A stretch of DNA of 8,237 bases, taken from Treponema sp. GTDB lineage: Bacteria; Spirochaetota; Spirochaetia; Treponematales; Breznakiellaceae. The notes under the pieces are model-generated. The model had not been told where the DNA came from. It saw nothing but the letters and a program-made list of their open reading frames with translations, and made no database searches. The translations under genes were made by a program, and so were the position numbers. Positions within the stretch are counted from its first letter, which is position 1; each line of letters begins with the position of its first letter. The DNA lies in the NCBI GenBank assembly GCA_031266095.1, contig JAISBR010000062.1, positions 1-8,237 of the forward strand, read 5' to 3'. Positions 1 through 6,088 of the stretch are shown here, piece after piece.

Positions 1-570
1 GAAAAGGCCCACCCGGATGTGCACGAGATATTCTTCCAGGTTTTTGACAAGGGCCAGATGGAAGACGGAGCGGGGCGGCTTATCAATTTCCGCAACACCG
101 TCATCATCCTGACCACCAACGTTGGGGACCGGGTGATCGCAGACCTCTGTATCGATGAGGAAAACCTGCCGGATTCCTCAATTCTGGAAGGGGCTGTCCG
201 GCCAGAGATGATGAGGGTCTTCCCCGCGGCCCTGTTGGGGCGGCTCCAGATAGTTCCCTACTATCCGCTGGGAAAACGGGCGCTCTATGGGATCATCGAT
301 CTTAAACTGGGGAAGATCAAAAAGAGGGTAACGGAAAACTACCGGGCGGAACTGGCCGTCACCGACGCGGTTAAGGACGAGATCATCCGGCGCTGCGATA
401 ACGCGGCAAGCGGGGCCAGGCTTATTGACGCGGTTATCAACAACAGCATACTGCCGGAGATAAGCGCGGAATTTTTGCGGAATATAATGGAAGGGCATAC
501 CCTGAAACAGGCCCTTATTGATGTAAAAGATGAACAATTCACCTATACATTTGAGAACAAGGAGGACTAA
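1..570 (+). CDS. clpV: ClpV/TssH T6SS sheath-recycling AAA+ ATPase, C-terminal part (5' end outside window)
   Basis: This is the last 189 residues of the hexameric AAA+ disaggregase that extracts and unfolds contracted TssB/TssC sheath in the cytoplasm. The frame is open from base 1, so the gene starts upstream. The first residues, EKAHPDVHEIFFQVFDKG, belong to the second nucleotide-binding domain just after Walker B. They are followed by a sensor-1-type strand (TVIILTTNVG), the arginine-finger segment LLGRLQIVPYYPL and the sensor-2 motif SGARLID. The VPYYPL version separates ClpV from ClpB, which has a different sequence there. The C-terminal small domain follows and ends in a charged tail (FENKED). 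The stop codon TAA directly abuts the ATG of the next gene, and that gene's AAGGAGG lies inside the clpV 3' end, so the two are probably translationally coupled. The start in the window is artificial; the true start cannot be seen. Confidence 0.95.
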   Translation, partial: EKAHPDVHEIFFQVFDKGQMEDGAGRLINFRNTVIILTTNVGDRVIADLCIDEENLPDSSILEGAVRPEMMRVFPAALLGRLQIVPYYPLGKRALYGIIDLKLGKIKKRVTENYRAELAVTDAVKDEIIRRCDNAASGARLIDAVINNSILPEISAEFLRNIMEGHTLKQALIDVKDEQFTYTFENKED

Positions 571-861
571 ATGCCTACGCCTACTGCGACAATCGCCAAT
601 TTAACCGCCACCGGGGACGTGATCATCGGACCCGGCGCTATTACCACCATGTGCAAGGGCCTGCCGGTGGCCTGTATGGGGGACGCTGTGGCGGGCGCTT
701 TGTGTGTGGCCGGGGTCATCACCATGACCACCGCGATAAACAAACTCGCCAAGGGCCGGCCTACGGCAAACATTGGGAGCATCGTTACGGGGGTCAGCAT
801 CATAGGCATTCCGGTGGCCACCGCAGTGCTTGTGTGCCCCAACGTAAATGTAATTGTATAA
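571..861 (+). CDS. PAAR-like T6SS spike tip protein, copy A
   Basis: This 96-residue protein is likely the sharpening cone at the end of the VgrG needle. It has the typical PAAR layout of glycine-rich short repeats: GLPVACMGDAVAG (residues 30-42) is echoed by GRPTANIGSIVTG (62-74) and again by GIPVATAV (79-86). Its length matches single-domain PAAR proteins and there is no fused toxin. It contains no histidine, although classic PAAR zinc sites use three His and one Cys; the cysteines are C28, C35, C45 and C89. An AAGGAGG at 559-565 precedes the ATG by 5 nt, and the ATG follows the clpV stop with no gap. It sits directly upstream of the gp27-like gene, as expected for a tip cassette. It is 78/96 identical to the second copy at 5787-6077. 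Placement in the wider PAAR/PAAR-like superfamily is confident; the exact subfamily is not. Confidence 0.86.
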   Translation: MPTPTATIANLTATGDVIIGPGAITTMCKGLPVACMGDAVAGALCVAGVITMTTAINKLAKGRPTANIGSIVTGVSIIGIPVATAVLVCPNVNVIV

Positions 862-870
862 GGGATATTT

Positions 871-2082
871 ATGGACGAAAACAAAACCAGCCTGACCCTG
901 CACCTTGCGGGGGGCGACTATGACGATTTATATCCCTGGGATCTGGTTCTGGAGGAGGGATTTTCCCGGTTGTACCGGGGCGAACTTACGGTTCTGTCCG
1001 AAAAGAAGCACGGCATGGAGGAGCTTTCCGGCCTGTTGGATAAGGGAATTTCCCTTTCTTTAAGCCAGAAACTAGGGGACGCGAAAACCACCCGCACCAG
1101 GTATCTCCATGGGATCGTAACGGAGGTTAGAAACGCCGGGGTGTTCAGCAACGGCAGGGCAAAGGACTGCTACAGTTATGTTTTTGTCATCGAGCCGGAG
1201 ATTGCACGGTTACGGTTTACCCGTTTGAGCGCGTCATATTACCGGGTGAATCCGACCGATATATTTGACGCGCTGCTGGACAAGTACGGCCTAAATGCCC
1301 GTATAGAAGGGAACTATTGTTCCCGTTCCAAATACAGTAAAAACCTGCTCTTTGATCAATCAGAGAAACCGGATCTGGATTTTTTAACGAGCATCGCGGG
1401 ACTTTATGGCATTTCTTTTACCTTTGTGCATCCACAAACTCAAGCCAAAGCCTTGGGGTCCGCGGTTCTCTATTTTTCCGATGGTGAGAAATTCCCGCTT
1501 TCCGATATAGGGTATTCTGATAAACGGAAAGATCCGCCTATCCTGAGCTTTGATTTTTTAAGTGCCGCAGAGGGACAAAACATCTGGAAAATGGATCGTT
1601 GGGTTATGACCCAGACCATTGGGGTGGATGGGTTAAAACTGAGCGCCTCGTATCCCAATGCCAATTATGGGTCGGATCAGTGGAAATTGGGCAAGACCGA
1701 AAATGGAAGCCGGTACCTGAATTACCACAGTTTTTTCCACAGTTACGAGCGGCAGACGGAACTCGCAGAGGTTGATAAGGATATAGCGCTGATCCTGGAA
1801 GCGAAGCGCAGGGCTGCGGCGCAGGCTAAAGCCCGGTGGACCTTGGGCGCGGCGAATCTGGCCCTTCGTCCGGGGATTGTTCTGGAACTGCGGCATTTCT
1901 ACGGCATGAAGGATGGGGATTGTATTACGGCTCTGGTTACCGGTACGAGACTCCGCCACAGAGTGCGGTGGCCGGCGGATCTTGCGGTGCGGCTGGAAGA
2001 TTCCGTCGGAGAACTAAGCGAAGTTCAAGGGGACTGTATGGACTGGGGCAGTACCGCGGAGAAGCGGTTCTGCCCGCAATAA
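871..2082 (+). CDS. gp27-like T6SS spike base protein (VgrG N-terminal half, phage late control D family), copy A
   Basis: This 403-residue protein corresponds to the N-terminal gp27-like half of VgrG, the trimeric hub joining the Hcp tube to the needle. Family marks, in order: an early strand region DLVLEEGFSRLYRGELTVLSE (split here: DLVLEEGFSR, then LYRGELTVLSE; residues 24-44), LLDKGISLSLSQ (55-66), the RYLHGIVTEV segment (77-86) matching the usual F-HG-V-T motif, IEPEIARLRFTR (107-118), and LDFLTSIAGLYGISFTF (169-185), the VgrG 'FL-RL-E-GI-Y-F' segment. The protein stops at TAA 2080-2082 without the OB-fold and needle found in ordinary VgrG; these are supplied by the next gene. The C-terminus carries two cysteines (C389, C401) also present near the end of copy B. 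The ribosome site is weak (AAGGGA at 860-865, 5 nt from the ATG) and overlaps the PAAR stop, suggesting coupling. Confidence 0.9.
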   Translation: MDENKTSLTLHLAGGDYDDLYPWDLVLEEGFSRLYRGELTVLSEKKHGMEELSGLLDKGISLSLSQKLGDAKTTRTRYLHGIVTEVRNAGVFSNGRAKDCYSYVFVIEPEIARLRFTRLSASYYRVNPTDIFDALLDKYGLNARIEGNYCSRSKYSKNLLFDQSEKPDLDFLTSIAGLYGISFTFVHPQTQAKALGSAVLYFSDGEKFPLSDIGYSDKRKDPPILSFDFLSAAEGQNIWKMDRWVMTQTIGVDGLKLSASYPNANYGSDQWKLGKTENGSRYLNYHSFFHSYERQTELAEVDKDIALILEAKRRAAAQAKARWTLGAANLALRPGIVLELRHFYGMKDGDCITALVTGTRLRHRVRWPADLAVRLEDSVGELSEVQGDCMDWGSTAEKRFCPQ

Positions 2083-2088
2083 CCAACA

Positions 2089-2095
2089 AGAGGAG
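2089..2095 (+). promoter_or_regulatory. Ribosome binding site separating the two VgrG halves, copy A
   Basis: AGAGGAG lies 6 nt before the ATG at 2102 and after the stop of the gp27-like gene (2080-2082). A good ribosome site in a clean 19-nt gap shows that the gp5-like part starts independently. The break between the halves is therefore a true gene boundary rather than a sequencing frameshift or decayed VgrG. Confidence 0.75.
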
Positions 2096-2101
2096 ATTAA
2101 G

Positions 2102-4165
2102 ATGGATCTTTTAAAATGCACGGTTTGTGACGCGGATGGTGAGATTTCAGGCCAAGAGGGGAAGTCTATTCCAGTACGAACCACTGTAAATAAAATTACT
2201 ACTATTAATAATTATGCCTTTTACGCGCTGCCTGCTGGGGAGCAGGACAAAAGCAAAACCAAGCAAGTCCAGGTTACCATGCCTGTGGGGGGGGATATGG
2301 GACTTTTCCGTTTTCCTCGGGTTGGAGAATCGGTTTTGATAGGCCAGATAGGTACGGCTTCAGCCTCTAATCAAACTACAGACTGGGTTCTTTTGTCCTA
2401 TTTTATACAAAACGCCGGCAGTAATTCCCCCTTCTACCCCGCGGATGCAAAGCAGACACTAGCGAATGAAAATCAGTTGAGTCAAACCGGCGGCTTCCTG
2501 GCGGATCATTTGAATCCTGCTACTATGCAGGAATTTCTGAATGATAACGGCATGGCGATCCGGTATCTGGCGGAGGAAAACAAAAACAAAGCATCCGAAA
2601 CACGATCTGTGAATGGTGAAAACCAACCTATAGGTACGGTGAACGCGGGGGAGTGGTCGGAGATTGGTTTTTACAACAAAAAGGCCAAATGGCCCAGCTC
2701 TCCCAAGACCTTTGATGAAACGGACAAGGGGAACAGTCTTGATCCTTCCCGTTTTGACCGTCAGGACGTGCTTAATATTCAGTCCGCCGGGGATATTGAG
2801 TCACGGGCGGAAAATTACCACCTGATAAAGGCAAAACGCTTTGAGCTTCTGGCAAAGGTGGAAGATGAACTCAGCCCTGAATTGCGGGCGCACAATGACA
2901 GGCAAAATTGGATCCACTGGCAGGCCGGTCAAGCGCCGCTGGGGGATCATCCCTCCGACGACCCGGCAGTCCGCGGCGGTGACGTGCATATCCGGGCAGG
3001 CAGAAGCGTTGTCATCAAGGCGGATAAGGAGATTCGGCTTCAGGTGGGGCGTACCGTTGTGGTAATTAACGACGACGGGTTTACGGTAACTTCCCGAAAG
3101 CTCAATCAAAATGCGCCCCTGAGCCAGGACACTACCCTGAGCCTGAAGGCCCGGGGCGGGATCGATATGTTTGGGGAGAATGTAAACCTGTCTTCGTCCC
3201 GTAAATTCAGCATCGCCGACGCCTGGGGCGGCAGCCTTGCAAGCATGGTGGGGATGGTGAATCTTTCCGGCAGGCAGATAAACCAGACAACTTACGGCGA
3301 GATGCAGCAGAACATTGCGGCAGCGATGAATACTTTGACCTATGTTCAAGATGTGGATGTGGGGGCAATAGCTAATAACCATCCAGAAGACGTTTATGCT
3401 ATAGGCGCTATTAATTATGCCTTTGATGTCATCAGAGTAGTGGCTAATACAGCCAACACTTTCTATCAATTAAAAACATCTTATAACGGGCTGGCTAAGC
3501 ACCAACAAGACTTGGCAGACAAGAGGAATGAGGCTATTCAGCGATATGGGACAACATTGACTGAAAATGAACGTAATACATTGTTTCCCGCAACAAGAGA
3601 TGTGCCGATTACCGGAGCGGGAGACGCTCTTGGTGTTGCGGCTATGCTGATTGGCGCCGAGCCGATTGAAGTGGCCATGAACGTACTGAATATGGTATTG
3701 GAAATGACCAACATGGTCTACGCGGCGGTGCAGACAAGCTATGCCAAAAAGTGGCGGGACGATAGTAGGAGTAGTCTATCGGATCCTGCGTATAAAGCGC
3801 AATATAATGCTGCGGGGAAGAGGGCATTCGCGGACACGTTAAACCTGGTAGCCATGGATGTGGATAACGGTATCATTGAGACAATAAGCGGGGTGGCGGG
3901 ATCAGCCGGCATAGGGGCCGGCGGGCCGGCGGCTATACGCCTGCGGCAGAGCGGGGACATTATTATAAAGGCGGGGGCGCAGAAACATCTGTATGCGGAG
4001 GCCAGTGAAAAGGCTTCTGTCCCGGCGGCCATTGGCCCGGAAAAGGTCCAGTGGGGGATAAAAGCCGCCGCCGCTCTGGCGAAAATGGGCACCGACATTG
4101 GCAAGTTGGCCCAAAAAGGCATGGACCTGACCCAGTCAATACCATCAAGTGTTGAGAGTTTATAG
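2102..4165 (+). CDS. gp5-like T6SS needle protein (VgrG C-terminal half) with internal helical domain, copy A
   Basis: This 687-residue protein is the likely trimeric needle on top of the gp27-like base. Residues 1-103 look like the gp5 OB-fold: VQVTMPVGGDMGLFRFPRVGESVLIG (56-81; key part FRFPRVGE) resembles the VgrG core before its PRVGQEVLV motif. Residues 185-300 contain segments shared with copy B (SEIGFY, HLIKAKRFELLA, GGDVHIRAG). Residues 290-395 are short alternating beta repeats of the gp5 needle type (VVIKADKEIRLQVG, LSLKARGGIDMFGENVNLSS). From about 398 to 608 the protein becomes alpha-helical and hydrophobic-rich, with no recognisable family, and then a beta needle-like stretch returns (SGDIIIKAGAQKHLYAEA, 617-634) before a final Ala/Lys helix. 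The central domain could be cargo, an adaptor platform or a membrane-active element. GC falls to about 41% at 3361-3600, and 28% at 2161-2220, against 60-70% in nearby stretches, suggesting a mosaic gene. Confidence 0.85.
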   Translation: MDLLKCTVCDADGEISGQEGKSIPVRTTVNKITTINNYAFYALPAGEQDKSKTKQVQVTMPVGGDMGLFRFPRVGESVLIGQIGTASASNQTTDWVLLSYFIQNAGSNSPFYPADAKQTLANENQLSQTGGFLADHLNPATMQEFLNDNGMAIRYLAEENKNKASETRSVNGENQPIGTVNAGEWSEIGFYNKKAKWPSSPKTFDETDKGNSLDPSRFDRQDVLNIQSAGDIESRAENYHLIKAKRFELLAKVEDELSPELRAHNDRQNWIHWQAGQAPLGDHPSDDPAVRGGDVHIRAGRSVVIKADKEIRLQVGRTVVVINDDGFTVTSRKLNQNAPLSQDTTLSLKARGGIDMFGENVNLSSSRKFSIADAWGGSLASMVGMVNLSGRQINQTTYGEMQQNIAAAMNTLTYVQDVDVGAIANNHPEDVYAIGAINYAFDVIRVVANTANTFYQLKTSYNGLAKHQQDLADKRNEAIQRYGTTLTENERNTLFPATRDVPITGAGDALGVAAMLIGAEPIEVAMNVLNMVLEMTNMVYAAVQTSYAKKWRDDSRSSLSDPAYKAQYNAAGKRAFADTLNLVAMDVDNGIIETISGVAGSAGIGAGGPAAIRLRQSGDIIIKAGAQKHLYAEASEKASVPAAIGPEKVQWGIKAAAALAKMGTDIGKLAQKGMDLTQSIPSSVESL
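3296..3925 (+). other. Segment encoding the helical insertion in needle protein A (approximate limits)
   Basis: This segment encodes about residues 399-608 of the 687-residue needle protein. By eye it is mostly helix-forming, with hydrophobic runs at residues 431-456 (tyrosine, alanine and valine rich) and 506-545 (including VAAMLIG and VLNMVLEMTNMVY). A charged stretch lies between them (LADKRNEAIQRYG, 471-483). It interrupts beta-repeat sequence on both sides. The part from 3361 to 3600 is about 41% GC, while 3121-3180 is 62% and 3901-3960 is 73%. No catalytic motif was recognised. Whether copy B has an equivalent is unknown because that gene runs off the window. Confidence 0.55.
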
Positions 4166-4177
4166 CAGGAGGAACTA

Positions 4178-4570
4178 ATGGAACTGGATGAAAATACCCA
4201 GGCGGCGATCCTGGCGGAAGTGGCGCCTGTTATTGGGTCAACCCTGGCCGCGGGCCTCGTTGCGGCAGTCGCGGGCGAGCTGCTGGAACTGATAACCACC
4301 AACTACGAAGAGGACGGCATAACCGGAAAAACCGAGCTGCATCCTACGGAAAGCGGTACAACCATAAGCAAGACGGAAGTGGCGGCCTCCGAAACCGAAG
4401 GAAAGCTGGCGGAGGACCGGGTCGCCGCCACGGAGGGGGAGGTTAAGGCCAGCGAGACCGAGGCCCGCGCATTGACCGGCGAGGCGACCGCCGCGGATTC
4501 CGGCGCTTCCGCGCTCAGGACCAAGGCCGGAGCCTCGGATATTGAGGTTAAGGCCCTCAAAATGACCTAA
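4178..4570 (+). CDS. Hypothetical 130-residue heptad-repeat protein between the spike modules
   Basis: I do not recognise a named family. The N-terminus (residues 9-40) is a long hydrophobic, alanine-rich helix (AILAEVAPVIGSTLAAGLVA) that could be a membrane or protein-docking segment; no cleavable signal peptide is evident. From residue 51 to 127 the sequence falls into eleven consecutive 7-residue units (KTELHPT, ESGTTIS, KTEVAAS, ETEGKLA, EDRVAAT, EGEVKAS, ETEARAL and so on to DIEVKAL). The rough pattern is charged-T-E-V-x-A-S/L. This could form an alanine-rich coiled coil or a narrow beta-solenoid-like fibre. An AGGAGG at 4167-4172 sits 5 nt before the ATG; the previous gene ends at 4165 and the next starts 11 nt after this stop. 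Its place within the spike operon suggests a structural, adaptor or secreted role, which is inference only. Confidence 0.75.
   Translation: MELDENTQAAILAEVAPVIGSTLAAGLVAAVAGELLELITTNYEEDGITGKTELHPTESGTTISKTEVAASETEGKLAEDRVAATEGEVKASETEARALTGEATAADSGASALRTKAGASDIEVKALKMT
4328..4558 (+). repeat. Eleven degenerate 21-bp (7-codon) coding repeats
   Basis: The register is exact (no indels) across residues 51-127 of the 130-residue protein, although individual units vary widely. The best conserved units read KTEVAAS, EGEVKAS, ETEARAL and DIEVKAL. The DNA is GC-rich here (43 of 60 bases at 4441-4500). The repeats are conserved at the protein pattern level more than at the nucleotide level, so they look like an old amplification under structural constraint. 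Confidence 0.7.
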
Positions 4571-4581
4571 AAGGAGATGCT

Positions 4582-5733
4582 ATGGCAGATAAACTTGATT
4601 GGTTAAACAAGCATCTGGCCGTTATCCGCTACCATACCCTGAACGACACGGTGGAAAAGGAAGGGTACAAGATACGGCCGGACTTGGCCGAACATTTTGT
4701 CGGGGTTATCGGGACAGAGGAAATGGTGTTTAAGTTCGCCCGCCTTGGAGACTACAAGAGCGCCTGCGAACTGTTGGTTTATATCGCTCACCGCCGGGCG
4801 GGAGTTTGGTGGGCCTACCGCTGTCTGCTCTCGCTGCTGGAAGAACTGGGGCAAAACCCCGCAGTGGACCGGGACATAGCCGACATAGCCGCCAGTTTTG
4901 AAACTACCGTGCCGGATTTTGCCAAGGTGGAACTTCCCCAGATTCCCCCCGAAGTAAACGCGCAGGCGGATGTTGCTTTGTCTTCCGCCAAAGCAAAGCT
5001 GGCCGAGGTCCGGACTAAACTTGACCCGGAGATGCGTAAGTATGTGCAGGATGCGGTGGAGGTGGCCTTTCAGGAGTTTAAGCGGGTCCACGGTATACAC
5101 CCGCTGGATCTCTTAAAAAAAGCGGTGGAACGTTGTAAAGAGGATCCCTACAAAATCAACCCCAATTCTCCCCTATTTGTGGAGGCAAAAAAACTCAAGG
5201 CCCAGATACAGGCCGCGCGGAAAGAGGCGGTGGACACCATCAAATCGGTGATACCCCCCAAGGTTCCCGCGCACGAGAAAAAGGTTCGGGATAATGCCCT
5301 GAACGCGGTGTACCGCTGGGTTGTTGACCCCGATGAAGTGAACTCTAAAAAGTGCCTGAACGTCGGCAACGAGTGCCCCGACACTCCTGCGGGGCTGCTT
5401 TCCCTCAGCTCGTTCTGGGCCTTCGGCAACCTTATGCCGGGGGGAGAACAGGTCGTTCCCACCCCGCCGGGACTTGCGGCTAATGGGCTTTCTCAGGTAC
5501 TCTTAATGTGCGGCCTCCATAAGGGGGGAACCCGAAAGCTCAAGGAACGGTACGAGCTGTACTTTAACCTGGGGGTGGATGTGTTGAGCGGCAAGGATAA
5601 CTGGGAAGAAAGTTTGCTTAATGAAAAGGCTCCCCACGAGACCATCCTCGCCAGTAACGGCACTGACGGCGGAGGTCCGGTAAACAATAGCGGCGTATAT
5701 AAACGCTGGAAACCGGAACCTACGGAAACCTGA
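4582..5733 (+). CDS. DUF6931-like T6SS-associated protein with helical middle and unique C-terminus
   Basis: This 383-residue, apparently cytoplasmic protein has no signal peptide and no clear membrane segment. Residues about 45-110 contain a helical motif (FKFARLGDYKSACELLVYIA, then VWWAYRC at 75-81) resembling the 'AVWWACRC' core I associate with DUF6931, a family of unknown function often found beside PAAR and VgrG genes. That match is from memory and should be tested. Residues 126-245 are Ala/Lys/Glu-rich and helical (SSAKAKLAEVRTKLDPEMRK; ALNAVYRWVVDP). Residues 250-383 are less helical, with four cysteines in the protein's second half (C185, C258, C265, C310), a Gly/Pro-rich stretch (NLMPGGEQVVPTPPGLAANG) and a hydrophilic tail. 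An AAGGAG at 4571-4576 sets the start. Lying between two spike modules, it could be a loading adaptor for the downstream PAAR/VgrG or a cargo protein; no toxin motif is recognised. Confidence 0.8.
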   Translation: MADKLDWLNKHLAVIRYHTLNDTVEKEGYKIRPDLAEHFVGVIGTEEMVFKFARLGDYKSACELLVYIAHRRAGVWWAYRCLLSLLEELGQNPAVDRDIADIAASFETTVPDFAKVELPQIPPEVNAQADVALSSAKAKLAEVRTKLDPEMRKYVQDAVEVAFQEFKRVHGIHPLDLLKKAVERCKEDPYKINPNSPLFVEAKKLKAQIQAARKEAVDTIKSVIPPKVPAHEKKVRDNALNAVYRWVVDPDEVNSKKCLNVGNECPDTPAGLLSLSSFWAFGNLMPGGEQVVPTPPGLAANGLSQVLLMCGLHKGGTRKLKERYELYFNLGVDVLSGKDNWEESLLNEKAPHETILASNGTDGGGPVNNSGVYKRWKPEPTET

Positions 5734-5786
5734 CGAAAAAGGGAGTCCGGATATTTTAAAGAATTTTTTAGAATCAGGAGGATGAG
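5734..5786 (+). promoter_or_regulatory. 53-nt AT-rich gap before spike module B; strong RBS, possible internal promoter
   Basis: This is the longest non-coding gap in the window. It contains an AT-rich run (ATATTTTAAAGAATTTTTTA, 5751-5770) and a consensus AGGAGG at 5776-5781, 5 nt from the PAAR ATG at 5787. The TATTTT/TTTAAA content could supply a -10-like element, but no convincing -35 partner was found, so a promoter is only a possibility. No stem-loop terminator is visible, so read-through from the upstream genes is expected. Confidence 0.35.
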
Positions 5787-6077
5787 ATGCCTACGCCTAT
5801 CGCGACTATCGCCAATTTAACCGCCACCGGGGATGTTGTTATCGGTCCCGGCGGAATTACCAGTCTGGTCAAAGGGCTGCCGGTGGCTTGTATGGGAGAC
5901 GCTGTGGCGGGTGCCATGTGTGTTGCCGGGGTTATCACCATGACGACCGCCATTACCCGGCTGACCAAAGGCCGGCCCACCGCGAATATGGGAAGCCTTG
6001 TTACCGGAGTTTCCCCCATTGGGATTCCTGTATCTACAGCAGTAATGCTTTGTCCCAATGTAACCAGAATTGTGTAG
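5787..6077 (+). CDS. PAAR-like T6SS spike tip protein, copy B
   Basis: This second 96-residue PAAR-like tip protein aligns end to end with copy A without gaps (18 differences). The repeat motifs are GLPVACMGDAVAG (30-42), GRPTANMGSLVTG (62-74) and GIPVSTAV (79-86). Again there is no histidine. Cysteines 35, 45 and 89 are kept, whereas C28 of copy A is valine here, so C28 is unlikely to be an essential ligand. Differences cluster at the extreme C-terminus (NVTRIV versus NVNVIV) and around residues 23-28 and 57-60, which could tune the fit to a different needle. The start ATG at 5787 follows AGGAGG by 5 nt; an out-of-frame ATG at 5782 is not used. The stop overlaps the ribosome site of the next gene. 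Confidence 0.86.
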   Translation: MPTPIATIANLTATGDVVIGPGGITSLVKGLPVACMGDAVAGAMCVAGVITMTTAITRLTKGRPTANMGSLVTGVSPIGIPVSTAVMLCPNVTRIV

Positions 6078-6088
6078 AGGAGTGTGGT

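Noticed and set aside
651..923. Plus-strand 90-codon frame overlapping PAAR A and gp27-like A
   Set aside because: It is an alternative-frame shadow rich in Gly/His/Arg that overlaps two supported genes and has no ribosome site of its own.
2083..2101. Possible frameshift or pseudogene break within a single VgrG
   Set aside because: Both parts have full domains, a clear stop and a new ribosome site plus ATG, and the identical arrangement recurs in module B.
2801..3469. Long minus-strand open frame (222 codons) opposite needle gene A
   Set aside because: It lies wholly within a well-supported plus-strand gene, its protein shows no family features, and antisense frames of this length are common in GC-rich coding DNA.
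3296..3925. Known toxin domain (nuclease, lipase, peptidoglycan hydrolase) in needle protein A
   Set aside because: No HNH, GxSxG, HxxE or similar catalytic motif was visible and no immunity-like gene follows, so only an uncharacterised helical domain is claimed.
5734..5786. Rho-independent terminator between the accessory genes and module B
   Set aside because: There is a T-rich run but no GC-rich stem-loop before it, so termination is not supported.
5888..6088. N-terminal extension of gp27-like B by 67 residues
   Set aside because: The extension reads the PAAR B gene in another frame, has Cys/His/Arg-rich shadow composition, and has no counterpart in copy A. The ribosome site at 6077-6082 supports the start at 6089.
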